Below, piece after piece: positions 9,601 to 17,630 of a stretch of 64,000 nt of DNA (within the stretch, counting starts at the first letter, position 1; every line of letters starts with the position of its first letter). The stretch comes from an uncultured Bacteroidales bacterium. Lineage in GTDB: Bacteria; Bacteroidota; Bacteroidia; Bacteroidales; Paludibacteraceae. The translations under genes and the position numbers were made by a program. The notes under the pieces were generated by a model. It was given only the letters and a program-made list of their open reading frames with translations, did not search any database and was not told where the DNA came from. The DNA is taken from assembly GCA_900319105.1 (NCBI GenBank), contig ONND01000007.1:141481-205480 (forward strand), written 5' to 3'.

Positions 9601-11070
9601 ATGCTGTCCTTTAAATCTTTTCATAGCGTCTATTGGGTACTTCCGGTAGTGATCCTTCTAACTGTTTCCTGCGGAGGAAATGATTCCTTGCGGCTTCTGG
9701 AGCAAGGCGAACAGAACTACACAGCCGGCACGTCCTCTAATTATGCCAGCCATTATGAGGAGTCGGTCTATTACCTCAAGCAGGCAGAAGAGATGTTCTT
9801 GGATATCGATCCTGCGGCGCTCACGCCGGAACTAAGGGCAAAGCGCACTAAGTTGCTCAGTCTTACATGGTTTCATCTGGGCAATACCTCTGAGAGCGAG
9901 ATGCTTTATGAGATAGCCAATACCTATTACCGCAAAGCCGTTCCTCTGCTCCTGGAGAGTCAAAACCTCACCTATCTGGCTTGTGCCTATCGTGACATAG
10001 CACGCACGATGGAGCTCACCGGGGGAGACCGGGACAGTGTGTTGTACTATTTCGCGCAAGCGGAACGCTATGCAAGGGAGGCAAAAAGTGAGGTGCTGGA
10101 GTTAGATACCCGGGCGTATCGATACCAACTCTGTTATCCGGACAGCATCGCACAGCGCTTGGAGGTATGCCGCCGTCTGGCGGAGGAGTTCGGCGCTCAT
10201 GCCCGCTATTCGGAGATAGTGGAGATGTTCTTATCCTCTGGCAAGACCGATTCGGCGGCGTATTACCTGGAGCGCTTGCAGCCCAAGGATTCGGCGTATA
10301 CCTACTGGTTCGAGCAGAGTTACACATACCTGCAAAGCAAAATACTGCTCCGGCAGGGAAAGGCTCGTGAAGCCTATTCCAAGTTGCTCGACCTTTACGA
10401 CCGGAAGATAGAGGAACTCCAGCGAGATGCGGGTGCGCGCACCTATGCCCTCACGCTTCATTACGACGTAGCCCGGGAGCAACAGCTGGCGCAGGAGGCG
10501 CAGCGCGAACGGAGGTGGCAGAGGACGATCTCTGCTGTGCTCGTGCTCTTATTGGTCGTGTTAGTCGGACTCTTCGTCGTCCTCTGGCGCTACTGGCACC
10601 ATCGCCGCCATGAGCAGGAGCGGCAGCTGGAAGCGATGAGGGATAAGTATATCCAGCAGTTACAATTGGCGCTCGAACGACTGCAACAGAAAGTGAACCT
10701 GACACGCGAGATAGAGCTGCAACGCATGAGGGGCAATGAGGTGGCGTTCCCTAAATGGCTGCAGACTTACCGCGACGAGCAGCTGACCATGAGCAAGGAG
10801 AGCCTCGATGAACTGATCCAATCGATTGACAAAGCACTCGACGGCGCAATCAGCAGGTTAAGGAAGGAATATCCGGAACTGACCGAATCGGATATGCAGT
10901 TCGCGATCCTCTCTATCATCGGTGCTTCGGATACGGACATGTCGATCGTGCTGAATGTACAGAAACAGACAATCTACCACCGCCGCCAGATCGTTCGCAA
11001 GCACGTTAATCCCGCTATCGAAGACATCGACGCCTGGCTCCGCTCCTACGTCCTATCGACCAACCCCTAA
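9601..11070 (+). CDS. TPR membrane-bound transcriptional regulator (lipoprotein-like)
   Basis: 489 residues from the ATG at 9601. The N-terminus has a lipobox (LLTVSC, Cys24), followed by about 270 residues of TPR-like helices (YYLKQAEEMF, YYRKAVPLLLES, YYLERL). One membrane segment lies near 308-330 (AVLVLLLVVLVGLFVVLW), then a coiled coil, then a cytoplasmic C-terminal helix-turn-helix around 430-470 (LTESDMQFAILSIIGASDTD, QTIYHRRQIVRKH). This layout is typical of Bacteroidota one-component TPR regulators. Having both a lipobox and a later membrane segment is common in this group. It sits beside the fructan locus but is convergent with it, so a role there is unproven. Its stop codon lies in the first unit of a CCCCTAA repeat. 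Confidence 0.82.
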   Translation: MLSFKSFHSVYWVLPVVILLTVSCGGNDSLRLLEQGEQNYTAGTSSNYASHYEESVYYLKQAEEMFLDIDPAALTPELRAKRTKLLSLTWFHLGNTSESEMLYEIANTYYRKAVPLLLESQNLTYLACAYRDIARTMELTGGDRDSVLYYFAQAERYAREAKSEVLELDTRAYRYQLCYPDSIAQRLEVCRRLAEEFGAHARYSEIVEMFLSSGKTDSAAYYLERLQPKDSAYTYWFEQSYTYLQSKILLRQGKAREAYSKLLDLYDRKIEELQRDAGARTYALTLHYDVAREQQLAQEAQRERRWQRTISAVLVLLLVVLVGLFVVLWRYWHHRRHEQERQLEAMRDKYIQQLQLALERLQQKVNLTREIELQRMRGNEVAFPKWLQTYRDEQLTMSKESLDELIQSIDKALDGAISRLRKEYPELTESDMQFAILSIIGASDTDMSIVLNVQKQTIYHRRQIVRKHVNPAIEDIDAWLRSYVLSTNP

Positions 11071-11106
11071 CCCCTAATCCCCTAACCCCTAATCCCCTTT
11101 ACGGGG
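11064..11106. repeat. CCCCTAA heptamer repeat followed by a GC-rich hairpin
   Basis: Two CCCCTAA units, T, two CCCCTAA units, T, then CCCCTTTACGGGG, which can fold. The first unit supplies the TAA stop of the upstream gene. G-rich sequence continues to about 11120. Confidence 0.8.
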
Positions 11107-11131
11107 AGGCCGGGTGGGGCTCAACGACCAA

Positions 11132-11161
11132 GAAAAAGCCCCTCCATACCGGAGAGGCTTC
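11132..11161 (-). terminator. Terminator at the end of the fructan operon
   Basis: On the minus strand a stem AAGCCTCTCC / GGAGGGGCTT with loop GGTAT is followed by TTTTTC. One C-A mismatch is visible on one strand, which becomes a G-U pair in the minus-strand RNA, so it fits the minus-strand operon best. Confidence 0.7.
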
Positions 11162-11193
11162 TGTTGGCGGCGTTGGCCGTTAGCGGTTCGCCA

Positions 11194-12042
11194 TTACTTC
11201 ATTTCTACGCCGAGGGCGTTATAGGTCTTGCCGCTTTTCTCAATGACGAGTTGACCGTTGCGGAAGGACTTAACTGCCTTTGCCTCTGCAGCGGTGTTGT
11301 CAATACCCGTTGTACCGCTCATGACCAGGACAATATCCGTTACATTGAACGCATTGAGCTGCTCTTTGTTGAACTGAATCATCCACTTACCGGCATTAGC
11401 GAGACGTGAACGAAGTGCATCGGTGAGCGGGAGTTCCTTGTATCCCTCTCCATCCGTCATGTCAGCTTGGCTGGCGATTTGACCTTCCGGATCCCAATTC
11501 TCTTTTACGTTGATGATGTAGTTCGTACCTGCGGCCTCTGAGTAGAAACGGATAGCTGTTGCTTTGGAGAAATCCACATTGCAATAGCCGTCGCGATAGA
11601 GCTCGAGTGTGCTCCACTCGTCAGCCCAGAAGAAACCGGTCCAAACAGTGATACCGTCTTTGAGGGTCTTGCCATCGTTGAGTTCCACCTTGGTTGCAGT
11701 GAAGTTCGCACCGATGATCTCCAGGCCATAGAGTTTCAGGCTGTCCACAGCAGTTTGGGTGAGGAACTGCTCGAATACCCCGCCATCTTTGATCCACGCT
11801 GCCTCGCGGCTACCGGCAAGGTGATCAAAATGTTCATTCATCACTTTGAACTCGATACCATCCGTTGCATCCGAGTAGGTAACAACGATCTTCTGACCGG
11901 CAGTTGCGTTAGCGAACTGAGCGGCTGCAATCTGAAGGCCGCCATCTGACCAAGATACATGCTTCGAACCTGTCCAAATGTCCGTAGCATTCACATTCAT
12001 TACCAGCGCTGCGAAAAGCGCAATTAGAGAAATTTTCTTCAT
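11194..12042 (-). CDS. Secreted protein with two beta-rich repeats and C-terminal tail
   Basis: 282 residues with signal peptide 1-19 (MKKISLIALFAALVMNVNA). Two similar halves can be seen, each with a Trp-led start (IWTGSKHVSW; VWTGFFWADEWSTLELY) and an ending like GANFTATKVEL / NAFNVTDIVLV, suggesting two beta-sandwich domains such as carbohydrate-binding modules. The last 25 residues (FRNGQLVIEKSGKTYNALG) match the general tail of the surface proteins in this window. It is the last gene of the fructan locus and a paralogue of the gene upstream. A surface glycan-binding role is plausible from context only. Confidence 0.75.
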   Translation of the reverse strand: MKKISLIALFAALVMNVNATDIWTGSKHVSWSDGGLQIAAAQFANATAGQKIVVTYSDATDGIEFKVMNEHFDHLAGSREAAWIKDGGVFEQFLTQTAVDSLKLYGLEIIGANFTATKVELNDGKTLKDGITVWTGFFWADEWSTLELYRDGYCNVDFSKATAIRFYSEAAGTNYIINVKENWDPEGQIASQADMTDGEGYKELPLTDALRSRLANAGKWMIQFNKEQLNAFNVTDIVLVMSGTTGIDNTAAEAKAVKSFRNGQLVIEKSGKTYNALGVEMK

Positions 12043-12115
12043 AATTCTAAATTTTTTGAAGGGTTAATAAAAAGGGTTAATTACTCATATGCTATAGGCA
12101 TAATGTGTGTTCAAA

Positions 12116-13000
12116 TTAATAAACATAGAAACAATTGGTACAATCGTCCGGACTAATGGGAAGGAGAACGACGTCGGTGAGATGGAATGCCGCGCCATCA
12201 TTCTTGTCACATTGTATTTTCAACGTCCCTTCGCCGGAGGACATGAATGTGGTAAATTTTCCTCTCATTGTTTCGTCTAATGGGAGTTCGAAATACTCGT
12301 TTGTCTTCGTCATATCATCCTGATCGGCAATTTTCACCATAGGAGCCCACGCCTGAATAATATTCATTTTAAAATCAGTACGATTCGCATCATGGTAAAA
12401 GCGGATAGCTTTATATTTGCTAAAATCCACTCCAGTCAATGCCTCTTTGTACAAATCCAACGTCGTCCAAGTATCCATAATAAAAGGATGAGGTATAGTA
12501 GGAACTTGCATCCATAGAACTTTTCCAAATTTCACGCTACCAGCCTTACCCGTATATAATTCCACACGATTAATTGTCATGTTTTCTCCATAGATACGAA
12601 TATTTTGACCTCCCTTGATTGCATCTATCATTTCTTGGGTCAAATAGCATGAAATCGGCAACGAACTTACACGAAAATCCGTCCCCGGAAAATGATAATC
12701 GGGATTATCTCCACCTACATATATTTTATGAGGTTCACTTTCTTTTCCACTAGGTATAAATCCATTGATAAATATCTCATTCCCGGGTACAGCATAGCTG
12801 AAGAAATCTTTACTAATAAAACAACCATTCGACCAATCGGAATATCCACCAAGCGGAAAATCTTTTACACGGTCTTCATTATCGTTTGCAGGAACAAAGT
12901 CTCCTGGTGTAGGGTATAAAATTGATATCCAATCTCCCGCCATGAGGTTTGCCATGCTTGCCATCAAAAGGGCAGTCAATACATAAAATTTCGTTTTCAT
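12116..13000 (-). CDS. Secreted paralogue of the preceding protein, without the tail
   Basis: 294 residues with signal peptide 1-21 (MKTKFYVLTALLMASMANLMA). Shared segments with the 11194-12042 product include GENMTINRVELYTG, TWTTLDLYKEALTGVDFSKY, AIRFYHDA and FHLTDVVLL, so the two are tandem paralogues. This copy stops at DDCTNCFYVY just after the second domain and lacks the C-terminal tail. Its codons are visibly more AT-rich than those of the neighbours. Context suggests a fructan-locus surface protein; no direct evidence of ligand. Confidence 0.72.
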   Translation of the reverse strand: MKTKFYVLTALLMASMANLMAGDWISILYPTPGDFVPANDNEDRVKDFPLGGYSDWSNGCFISKDFFSYAVPGNEIFINGFIPSGKESEPHKIYVGGDNPDYHFPGTDFRVSSLPISCYLTQEMIDAIKGGQNIRIYGENMTINRVELYTGKAGSVKFGKVLWMQVPTIPHPFIMDTWTTLDLYKEALTGVDFSKYKAIRFYHDANRTDFKMNIIQAWAPMVKIADQDDMTKTNEYFELPLDETMRGKFTTFMSSGEGTLKIQCDKNDGAAFHLTDVVLLPISPDDCTNCFYVY

Positions 13001-13026
13001 AACCGTTTGTGTTTTTTATGTGAGTA

Positions 13027-14631
13027 TTAAAGTTTTTGTCCCATAGAGGTGTATTTATGTCCGTCACGGCAGATGATCATCTGACCGTTCTCCATGCGTT
13101 TGAAGGCGCCTTCTTTTCCTTCTATAACCGGAAGGGATGTCGGTTTATTGGGGTTATAGACCTGCTGCCGGATGGCGGTTATTTGAATAGAGCCGTCATA
13201 ACATTTGATGCTCCATGATTTACCCGACATACCATAGATACGGTTCGTATAACTAACCTGTCCGTTGATATACAGCACGAGCACCGAGCGGTCGATATAG
13301 ATGTCTATATGATAGATGCGGTCGGCTGGCTGCGAGAAGAAATATCCGTCTATGTATGGGATGAAACCCATGGCGTCGGGTCCCTCTTGCTCGAAGTTCA
13401 CCTTCGCCATGTTGTTTGCTTCCGGATTAACGATAAGCGAATAATAGCGTCCCGACCAACTCTCTTTGGCTATGGAGACGCCGAATTTCGTTTGTGCGGA
13501 ACTCGCCGTGACGGTGAAAGAGAGATGTGTTTTATCGCTGAGTGCAGGTAGTTCGATAGAGCCTCCTGCTGCTATGGATGTAGCGGTAGTCGATACCGAT
13601 ACCTCATCGTTAAACCAATTACGCACAGTCTCTATCTCTCCCAAGGTGAGCGATCCGTCGTCATGCTGGATTAGACGATGTGCCACCAATGTACCTGCCC
13701 AATCCGGTTCGCCGTTGTCATTATTGACGGCGGTGTTGTTATTGTCCCTCCGCGTCGGGCACCAGCCCCAGATATACCGGTTGGAGCCGTCCGAAGCAGT
13801 CTTGCCCGCATAGAATCCGCGGGAGTCCAAGTACCCCTCATGGTTATCCGGCCAGACAGGGTTGTCATCCTTTGTACAAGCTGCCAGACCTTCATAGGTC
13901 TTCGATTTGAAGTACTGTACACGGCGGATCTCTTTGTGTAACTCGCTATAGACCAGATACCACCATTCGCCCATCTTGAACACATTGGGACACTCGTAAA
14001 AGCGATCCCATAGGGTATTCATAAACAACCCTTTGTGAGTCCAATTCCGGCAATCGGAGGATGTAAATTCCGCTAATACATTACGGCCGTCCTTGCCGGT
14101 GGCTACTAACATATGGTACACACCGTCTTCCGTACGGAACACCTCCGGGTCACGGAAATCATTACGGTAATAATACCATTCATTGCCGTTCAATCTCAAG
14201 TCTGTCTTGCTCCACTCGACTCCGTCGGTTGATGTCGCACTCATCACTACCTGCCTGTTCTCCCAGTCGGACGGATGGTACTTGTTTCCGGTATAAAACA
14301 AATAATACAACCCGTCTTTATGACACCGGATCACGGATCCGGTGCCGATCGCCGCATCCTGCGCCCATCTATTGCCGGTAGGCAGGACTTCACCCAAGGC
14401 GTTATAGTGCGTCAAGTCCATTGTCTCTATGGCATACACGGGATGATAGGTAGCCGGATCATTCGGACGGAACTCCTGCAGATAATAAATCCTGAAGAGT
14501 CCGCTCTGCGCATCGTAAAACGGCATAGGGTCGCCACACCAGCCGGATGCAGGTTGATAGTAATACCCTTCTGTTGAGAATGCTATACCACTAAGGGTGC
14601 AAAAGAGTAAGATAGATAATATTCGTTTCAT
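13027..14631 (-). CDS. GH32 family protein (GDPMPF type), secreted, with tail
   Basis: 534 residues with signal peptide 1-19 (MKRILSILLFCTLSGIAFS). All three GH32 landmarks can be seen: WCGDPMPFYD (nucleophile Asp, residues about 32-41), FRDPEVF (transition-state stabiliser Asp, about 158-164) and YECPNVF (acid/base Glu, about 212-218). A C-terminal beta-sandwich follows (ISIAKESWSGRYYSLIVNPE) and then the tail MENGQMIICRDGHKYTSMG. Fructan-active enzymes with this GDPMPF variant of the usual WMNDPNG motif are common in Bacteroidales fructan loci. It is probably a beta-fructosidase or levanase on inulin- or levan-type substrate; the linkage is not predictable by eye. It is a tandem paralogue of the next gene upstream. 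Confidence 0.85.
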   Translation of the reverse strand: MKRILSILLFCTLSGIAFSTEGYYYQPASGWCGDPMPFYDAQSGLFRIYYLQEFRPNDPATYHPVYAIETMDLTHYNALGEVLPTGNRWAQDAAIGTGSVIRCHKDGLYYLFYTGNKYHPSDWENRQVVMSATSTDGVEWSKTDLRLNGNEWYYYRNDFRDPEVFRTEDGVYHMLVATGKDGRNVLAEFTSSDCRNWTHKGLFMNTLWDRFYECPNVFKMGEWWYLVYSELHKEIRRVQYFKSKTYEGLAACTKDDNPVWPDNHEGYLDSRGFYAGKTASDGSNRYIWGWCPTRRDNNNTAVNNDNGEPDWAGTLVAHRLIQHDDGSLTLGEIETVRNWFNDEVSVSTTATSIAAGGSIELPALSDKTHLSFTVTASSAQTKFGVSIAKESWSGRYYSLIVNPEANNMAKVNFEQEGPDAMGFIPYIDGYFFSQPADRIYHIDIYIDRSVLVLYINGQVSYTNRIYGMSGKSWSIKCYDGSIQITAIRQQVYNPNKPTSLPVIEGKEGAFKRMENGQMIICRDGHKYTSMGQKL

Positions 14632-14678
14632 AATGGGTCAGCACAGGCGGTAATCAGCCGCCTGTGCCGTAGGAGGTA

Positions 14679-16262
14679 TTAATATTGTTTGAGTTGGATA
14701 TCCGATACATTGATCGCTTTACCGTAGTTATTGACCGACCAGCAGTTGCGTGCCACGCCATAGATGCGGTTGGTATATGCCAGACAATCGTTGATATACA
14801 TCGTAACGACGGAATTATCGGTATAGATATCAATATGGTATATATTATCCGCCGGTTTGTTGAACTTATAGCTGTCGATTGCTTTGATAAAGCCTTGCCC
14901 TTCGGGGCCCTCTTCCTCGAAATTGATCTTGCGCTTGGCGCCTCCGTCTTCGGGATTGACAACGAGGGTGTACCACTTCTTGCTATCCGTACCACGAGCG
15001 AAGGATATACCGAACTTATCGGCGCACTCCACGGTAAGGGAGAGATGGTTCTGGTATCCCAGACGGCTGTAGAGGGTGCAGGAATCGGTAGTTATCATCG
15101 CCTTCACCTCTTTGGTCTTGTTGTACTTGGCTTTGATCCCCGGCACTTCTCCGAGCGTCAAAGAGCCATCCTCGTGTTGGATCAGACGGTGTGCAACCAG
15201 CGTACCGGCCCATTGGGGTTCGCCTTCGGGATTGGTCTTGGTATTATTGTTTCCTTCGCGCGTCGGGCACCATCCCCAGATGAGACGGTCAGTACCGTTG
15301 GTAGCCGTCTTACCGGCATAGAAACCGCGGCTGTCGAGGAAGCCCTCATGGTCATCCGGCCATATACCTGCGTCACCCGCTGTACAGGCTTTAAGATCCG
15401 CCAAGGTATGACCCTTGAAATACTGCACGTGGCGACCCCATTCTTTGCCTTTTCCGCCGGAGAGCTCGCTATAGACGAGATACCAGTAGTTGCCCATCTG
15501 GAACACATCCGGGCACTCATAGAAACGATCCCACATCATGGGCATGAAGATACCTACATGTGTCCAGTCCTTGAGGTTCGGCGAGGTGTACTCCACGAGG
15601 TTACCTTTGCCTCCCACGCGGGTAGAAATAATCATATGCCACAGATCGTCGGCGAAGAAGATACAGGGGTCACGGAAATCCTGCGCACTGTATCCATCCA
15701 CTACACCGCGCAGACGGAAGAGCGGATCCTTCGTCCAGGTCTTGAAATCCGGCGAAGTAGCCCGCATGATCACCTGTACATCCTCTCCGGCTTTCGGCAT
15801 CTCGCGCTCACCGGTGTAATAGATGTAATAGAGGTGCTCCGCTTCGCTATAGACCACACATCCCGTACCGAGGTGCGCATCCTGCTCAGCTGACGAGCCG
15901 GTCGGCAATACCTGGCTCAAGGGACTGTAATTTGCAGCATCCTTGGTCTCCAAACCCCAGTAAGGGTGGAACGTAGCCTGGTTAGGACGAAACTCCTGCA
16001 GGTAAAGCACCTTGAAGGACTTGGTGTTTTGATCGAAGAACGGCATCGGATCGCCTACAAAACCGGTGTACGGCGCGTAGTAGGTTGTAGCCGGCTTCTC
16101 ATCGCCGGAGGCATAATAAGTCGTTGTGCCATCCCAGTCTTTCTGCTCGGGTTCATCGCTTTTCTCGCAGCCGGAAAGAGTAGCACATATTAACATGAGA
16201 CCTACTCCTACTCTCCCCATATGGAGGGAGAAGATATTATTCATTGTTGCTTTCATACCCAT
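14679..16262 (-). CDS. GH32 family lipoprotein (GDPMPF type)
   Basis: 527 residues with a lipobox ATLSGC (Cys32), so probably anchored in the outer membrane. Catalytic landmarks are FVGDPMPFFD, FRDPCIFF and YECPDVFQM, all intact. The C-terminal sandwich contains ISFARGTDSKKWYTLVVNPE. The start overlaps the upstream stop by one base (TAATG), pointing to translational coupling; starts at 16256 and 16244 are alternatives. The signal peptide carries an in-frame GC-rich palindromic stretch (16209-16232, encoding SLHMGRVGVG) resembling other repeat insertions here. Together with its paralogue downstream it would cut fructan at the cell surface. Confidence 0.86.
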   Translation of the reverse strand: MGMKATMNNIFSLHMGRVGVGLMLICATLSGCEKSDEPEQKDWDGTTTYYASGDEKPATTYYAPYTGFVGDPMPFFDQNTKSFKVLYLQEFRPNQATFHPYWGLETKDAANYSPLSQVLPTGSSAEQDAHLGTGCVVYSEAEHLYYIYYTGEREMPKAGEDVQVIMRATSPDFKTWTKDPLFRLRGVVDGYSAQDFRDPCIFFADDLWHMIISTRVGGKGNLVEYTSPNLKDWTHVGIFMPMMWDRFYECPDVFQMGNYWYLVYSELSGGKGKEWGRHVQYFKGHTLADLKACTAGDAGIWPDDHEGFLDSRGFYAGKTATNGTDRLIWGWCPTREGNNNTKTNPEGEPQWAGTLVAHRLIQHEDGSLTLGEVPGIKAKYNKTKEVKAMITTDSCTLYSRLGYQNHLSLTVECADKFGISFARGTDSKKWYTLVVNPEDGGAKRKINFEEEGPEGQGFIKAIDSYKFNKPADNIYHIDIYTDNSVVTMYINDCLAYTNRIYGVARNCWSVNNYGKAINVSDIQLKQY

Positions 16263-17629
16263 TATTTAGATAAATAGTTAATAGCATTTTCCGTTATTTT
16301 CGACACGTTGGCATGGTAGTATTCGGTAACGCCTTCGGCAACGGTGTACCAGTCATAGCAACCGGATCCGATACAGATAATACCTCCGTGTGTGCCGTTT
16401 GCCGGATATTCCCATGCCACCACTGCGTCATTGCCACCGGCTATATCAACAGCACCGGTTTTGGAGCAGAACACCTCCTTGGTAGCATAGCCACCCCAGT
16501 CCGCACCAATGTGGTATTGCGCGGTAGAGTTGGTAATACGGTAACCCTTATCGCAGGTATATACCGAATTGAGGTTCTCGGGGTTCATCAGAAGGTTCTG
16601 CCAGATCGCATGATCGGTATGACCGGCAATACTGAACTCCCAGGGATTGTTAACCGTCTCAGCTTTGTCCTCATCCTGTCCCCAGCAGTTGTTAGGCACA
16701 CAATCCGCCTCGCCGAGGTAAGCCGGCAGGTAGGTCGCATAGCGGGTAAGGAGGAAGGCACCGCCGTTGTTGTAGTACTCCTTCAGTTTATCAACCGCAG
16801 GCAGTGCATCGGCAGCGTTGGTCTCGAACTGACCCTTGCCGTCAACACCTCCGTCTTTATGGAAATGCCACCAGATCACCTTGCACTCACTCAGATCCAC
16901 ATGTCCTGCAGCGATGTCGGAGAACGACGCGTATTGCGCATCCTCGATCGTGCTCAGCAGCCATGCGCAGGCAGCCTGTTCCTCTTTGTTGAGCTGCTGC
17001 TGGGTCGGCGCTAAACCGGCATAGAGCGCTTTGGGCTTGCCCATCACCTTGACGGTAACTACGTAGGCTGTCGAAGCGGTGTTATAGGTCACAGTGAAGG
17101 TTACCGGATTCGTGAAATCATGTGCCACACCGCTCGCCGGCGTTATGGTCGCACCTTCGGTAGCGGTAATAGTAGGCACGAGATTCTTGATATTCGTTCC
17201 CTCGGGTACTTGTACCGTGATCGTATGTTGCGATTCGTTGATTATACCTACGAACTCATTATTGAGTACGAATCCGATGATACGTGCCTCGTCGTGTTTG
17301 ACGCGAATGGTGAACTCCTGGTATAAGTTACCGTTGGTTACAACCACGGTACGCGGCGAGAGGAGGTTCAGTTGGTCTCCCACATGGAGGTTTGCCTCTG
17401 CGCCGGCAGAGAGTTGGAGGGCTGTGACAGTCATCAGTTGCTCGTCATACTTCTCCGGGATAGCTACCATGACGGTTCTCTTCACCGGATCAATCGTGCC
17501 TTTGTACAGGCTATCCAGCGTGATGGATTCGATATTACAATCGCCTTCTAAATTGAACGAGTTGTCTTTTTTGCAGCTTGCCAGCATTACTGAGCAAAGC
17601 GCAAAGATATATACCATTAGTCGTTTCAT
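16262..17629 (-). CDS. Surface fructan-binding lipoprotein, DUF4960-like (SusE position)
   Basis: 455 residues with lipobox VMLASC (Cys19). The N-terminal 200 residues hold two Ig-like modules (IESITLDSLYKGTIDPVKRT; GFVLNNEFVGIINESQHTIT). The C-terminal half (about 205-450) has a Rossmann-like, Trp-rich region (CKVIWWHFHKDGG, GGAFLLTRYATYL, GIICIGSGCYDWY) as in DUF4960 proteins. Its place directly after SusD and before the GH32 genes matches the surface glycan-binding protein of the known B. thetaiotaomicron fructan locus (BT1754-BT1765). It would hold fructan at the surface for SusCD. The DUF4960 label comes from recall of the family, not a search. Confidence 0.82.
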   Translation of the reverse strand: MKRLMVYIFALCSVMLASCKKDNSFNLEGDCNIESITLDSLYKGTIDPVKRTVMVAIPEKYDEQLMTVTALQLSAGAEANLHVGDQLNLLSPRTVVVTNGNLYQEFTIRVKHDEARIIGFVLNNEFVGIINESQHTITVQVPEGTNIKNLVPTITATEGATITPASGVAHDFTNPVTFTVTYNTASTAYVVTVKVMGKPKALYAGLAPTQQQLNKEEQAACAWLLSTIEDAQYASFSDIAAGHVDLSECKVIWWHFHKDGGVDGKGQFETNAADALPAVDKLKEYYNNGGAFLLTRYATYLPAYLGEADCVPNNCWGQDEDKAETVNNPWEFSIAGHTDHAIWQNLLMNPENLNSVYTCDKGYRITNSTAQYHIGADWGGYATKEVFCSKTGAVDIAGGNDAVVAWEYPANGTHGGIICIGSGCYDWYTVAEGVTEYYHANVSKITENAINYLSK

Positions 17630-17630
17630 A

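Noticed and set aside
14685-15893. 402-residue plus-strand frame
   Set aside because: Antisense shadow of the GH32 lipoprotein, whose catalytic motifs are clear on the minus strand.
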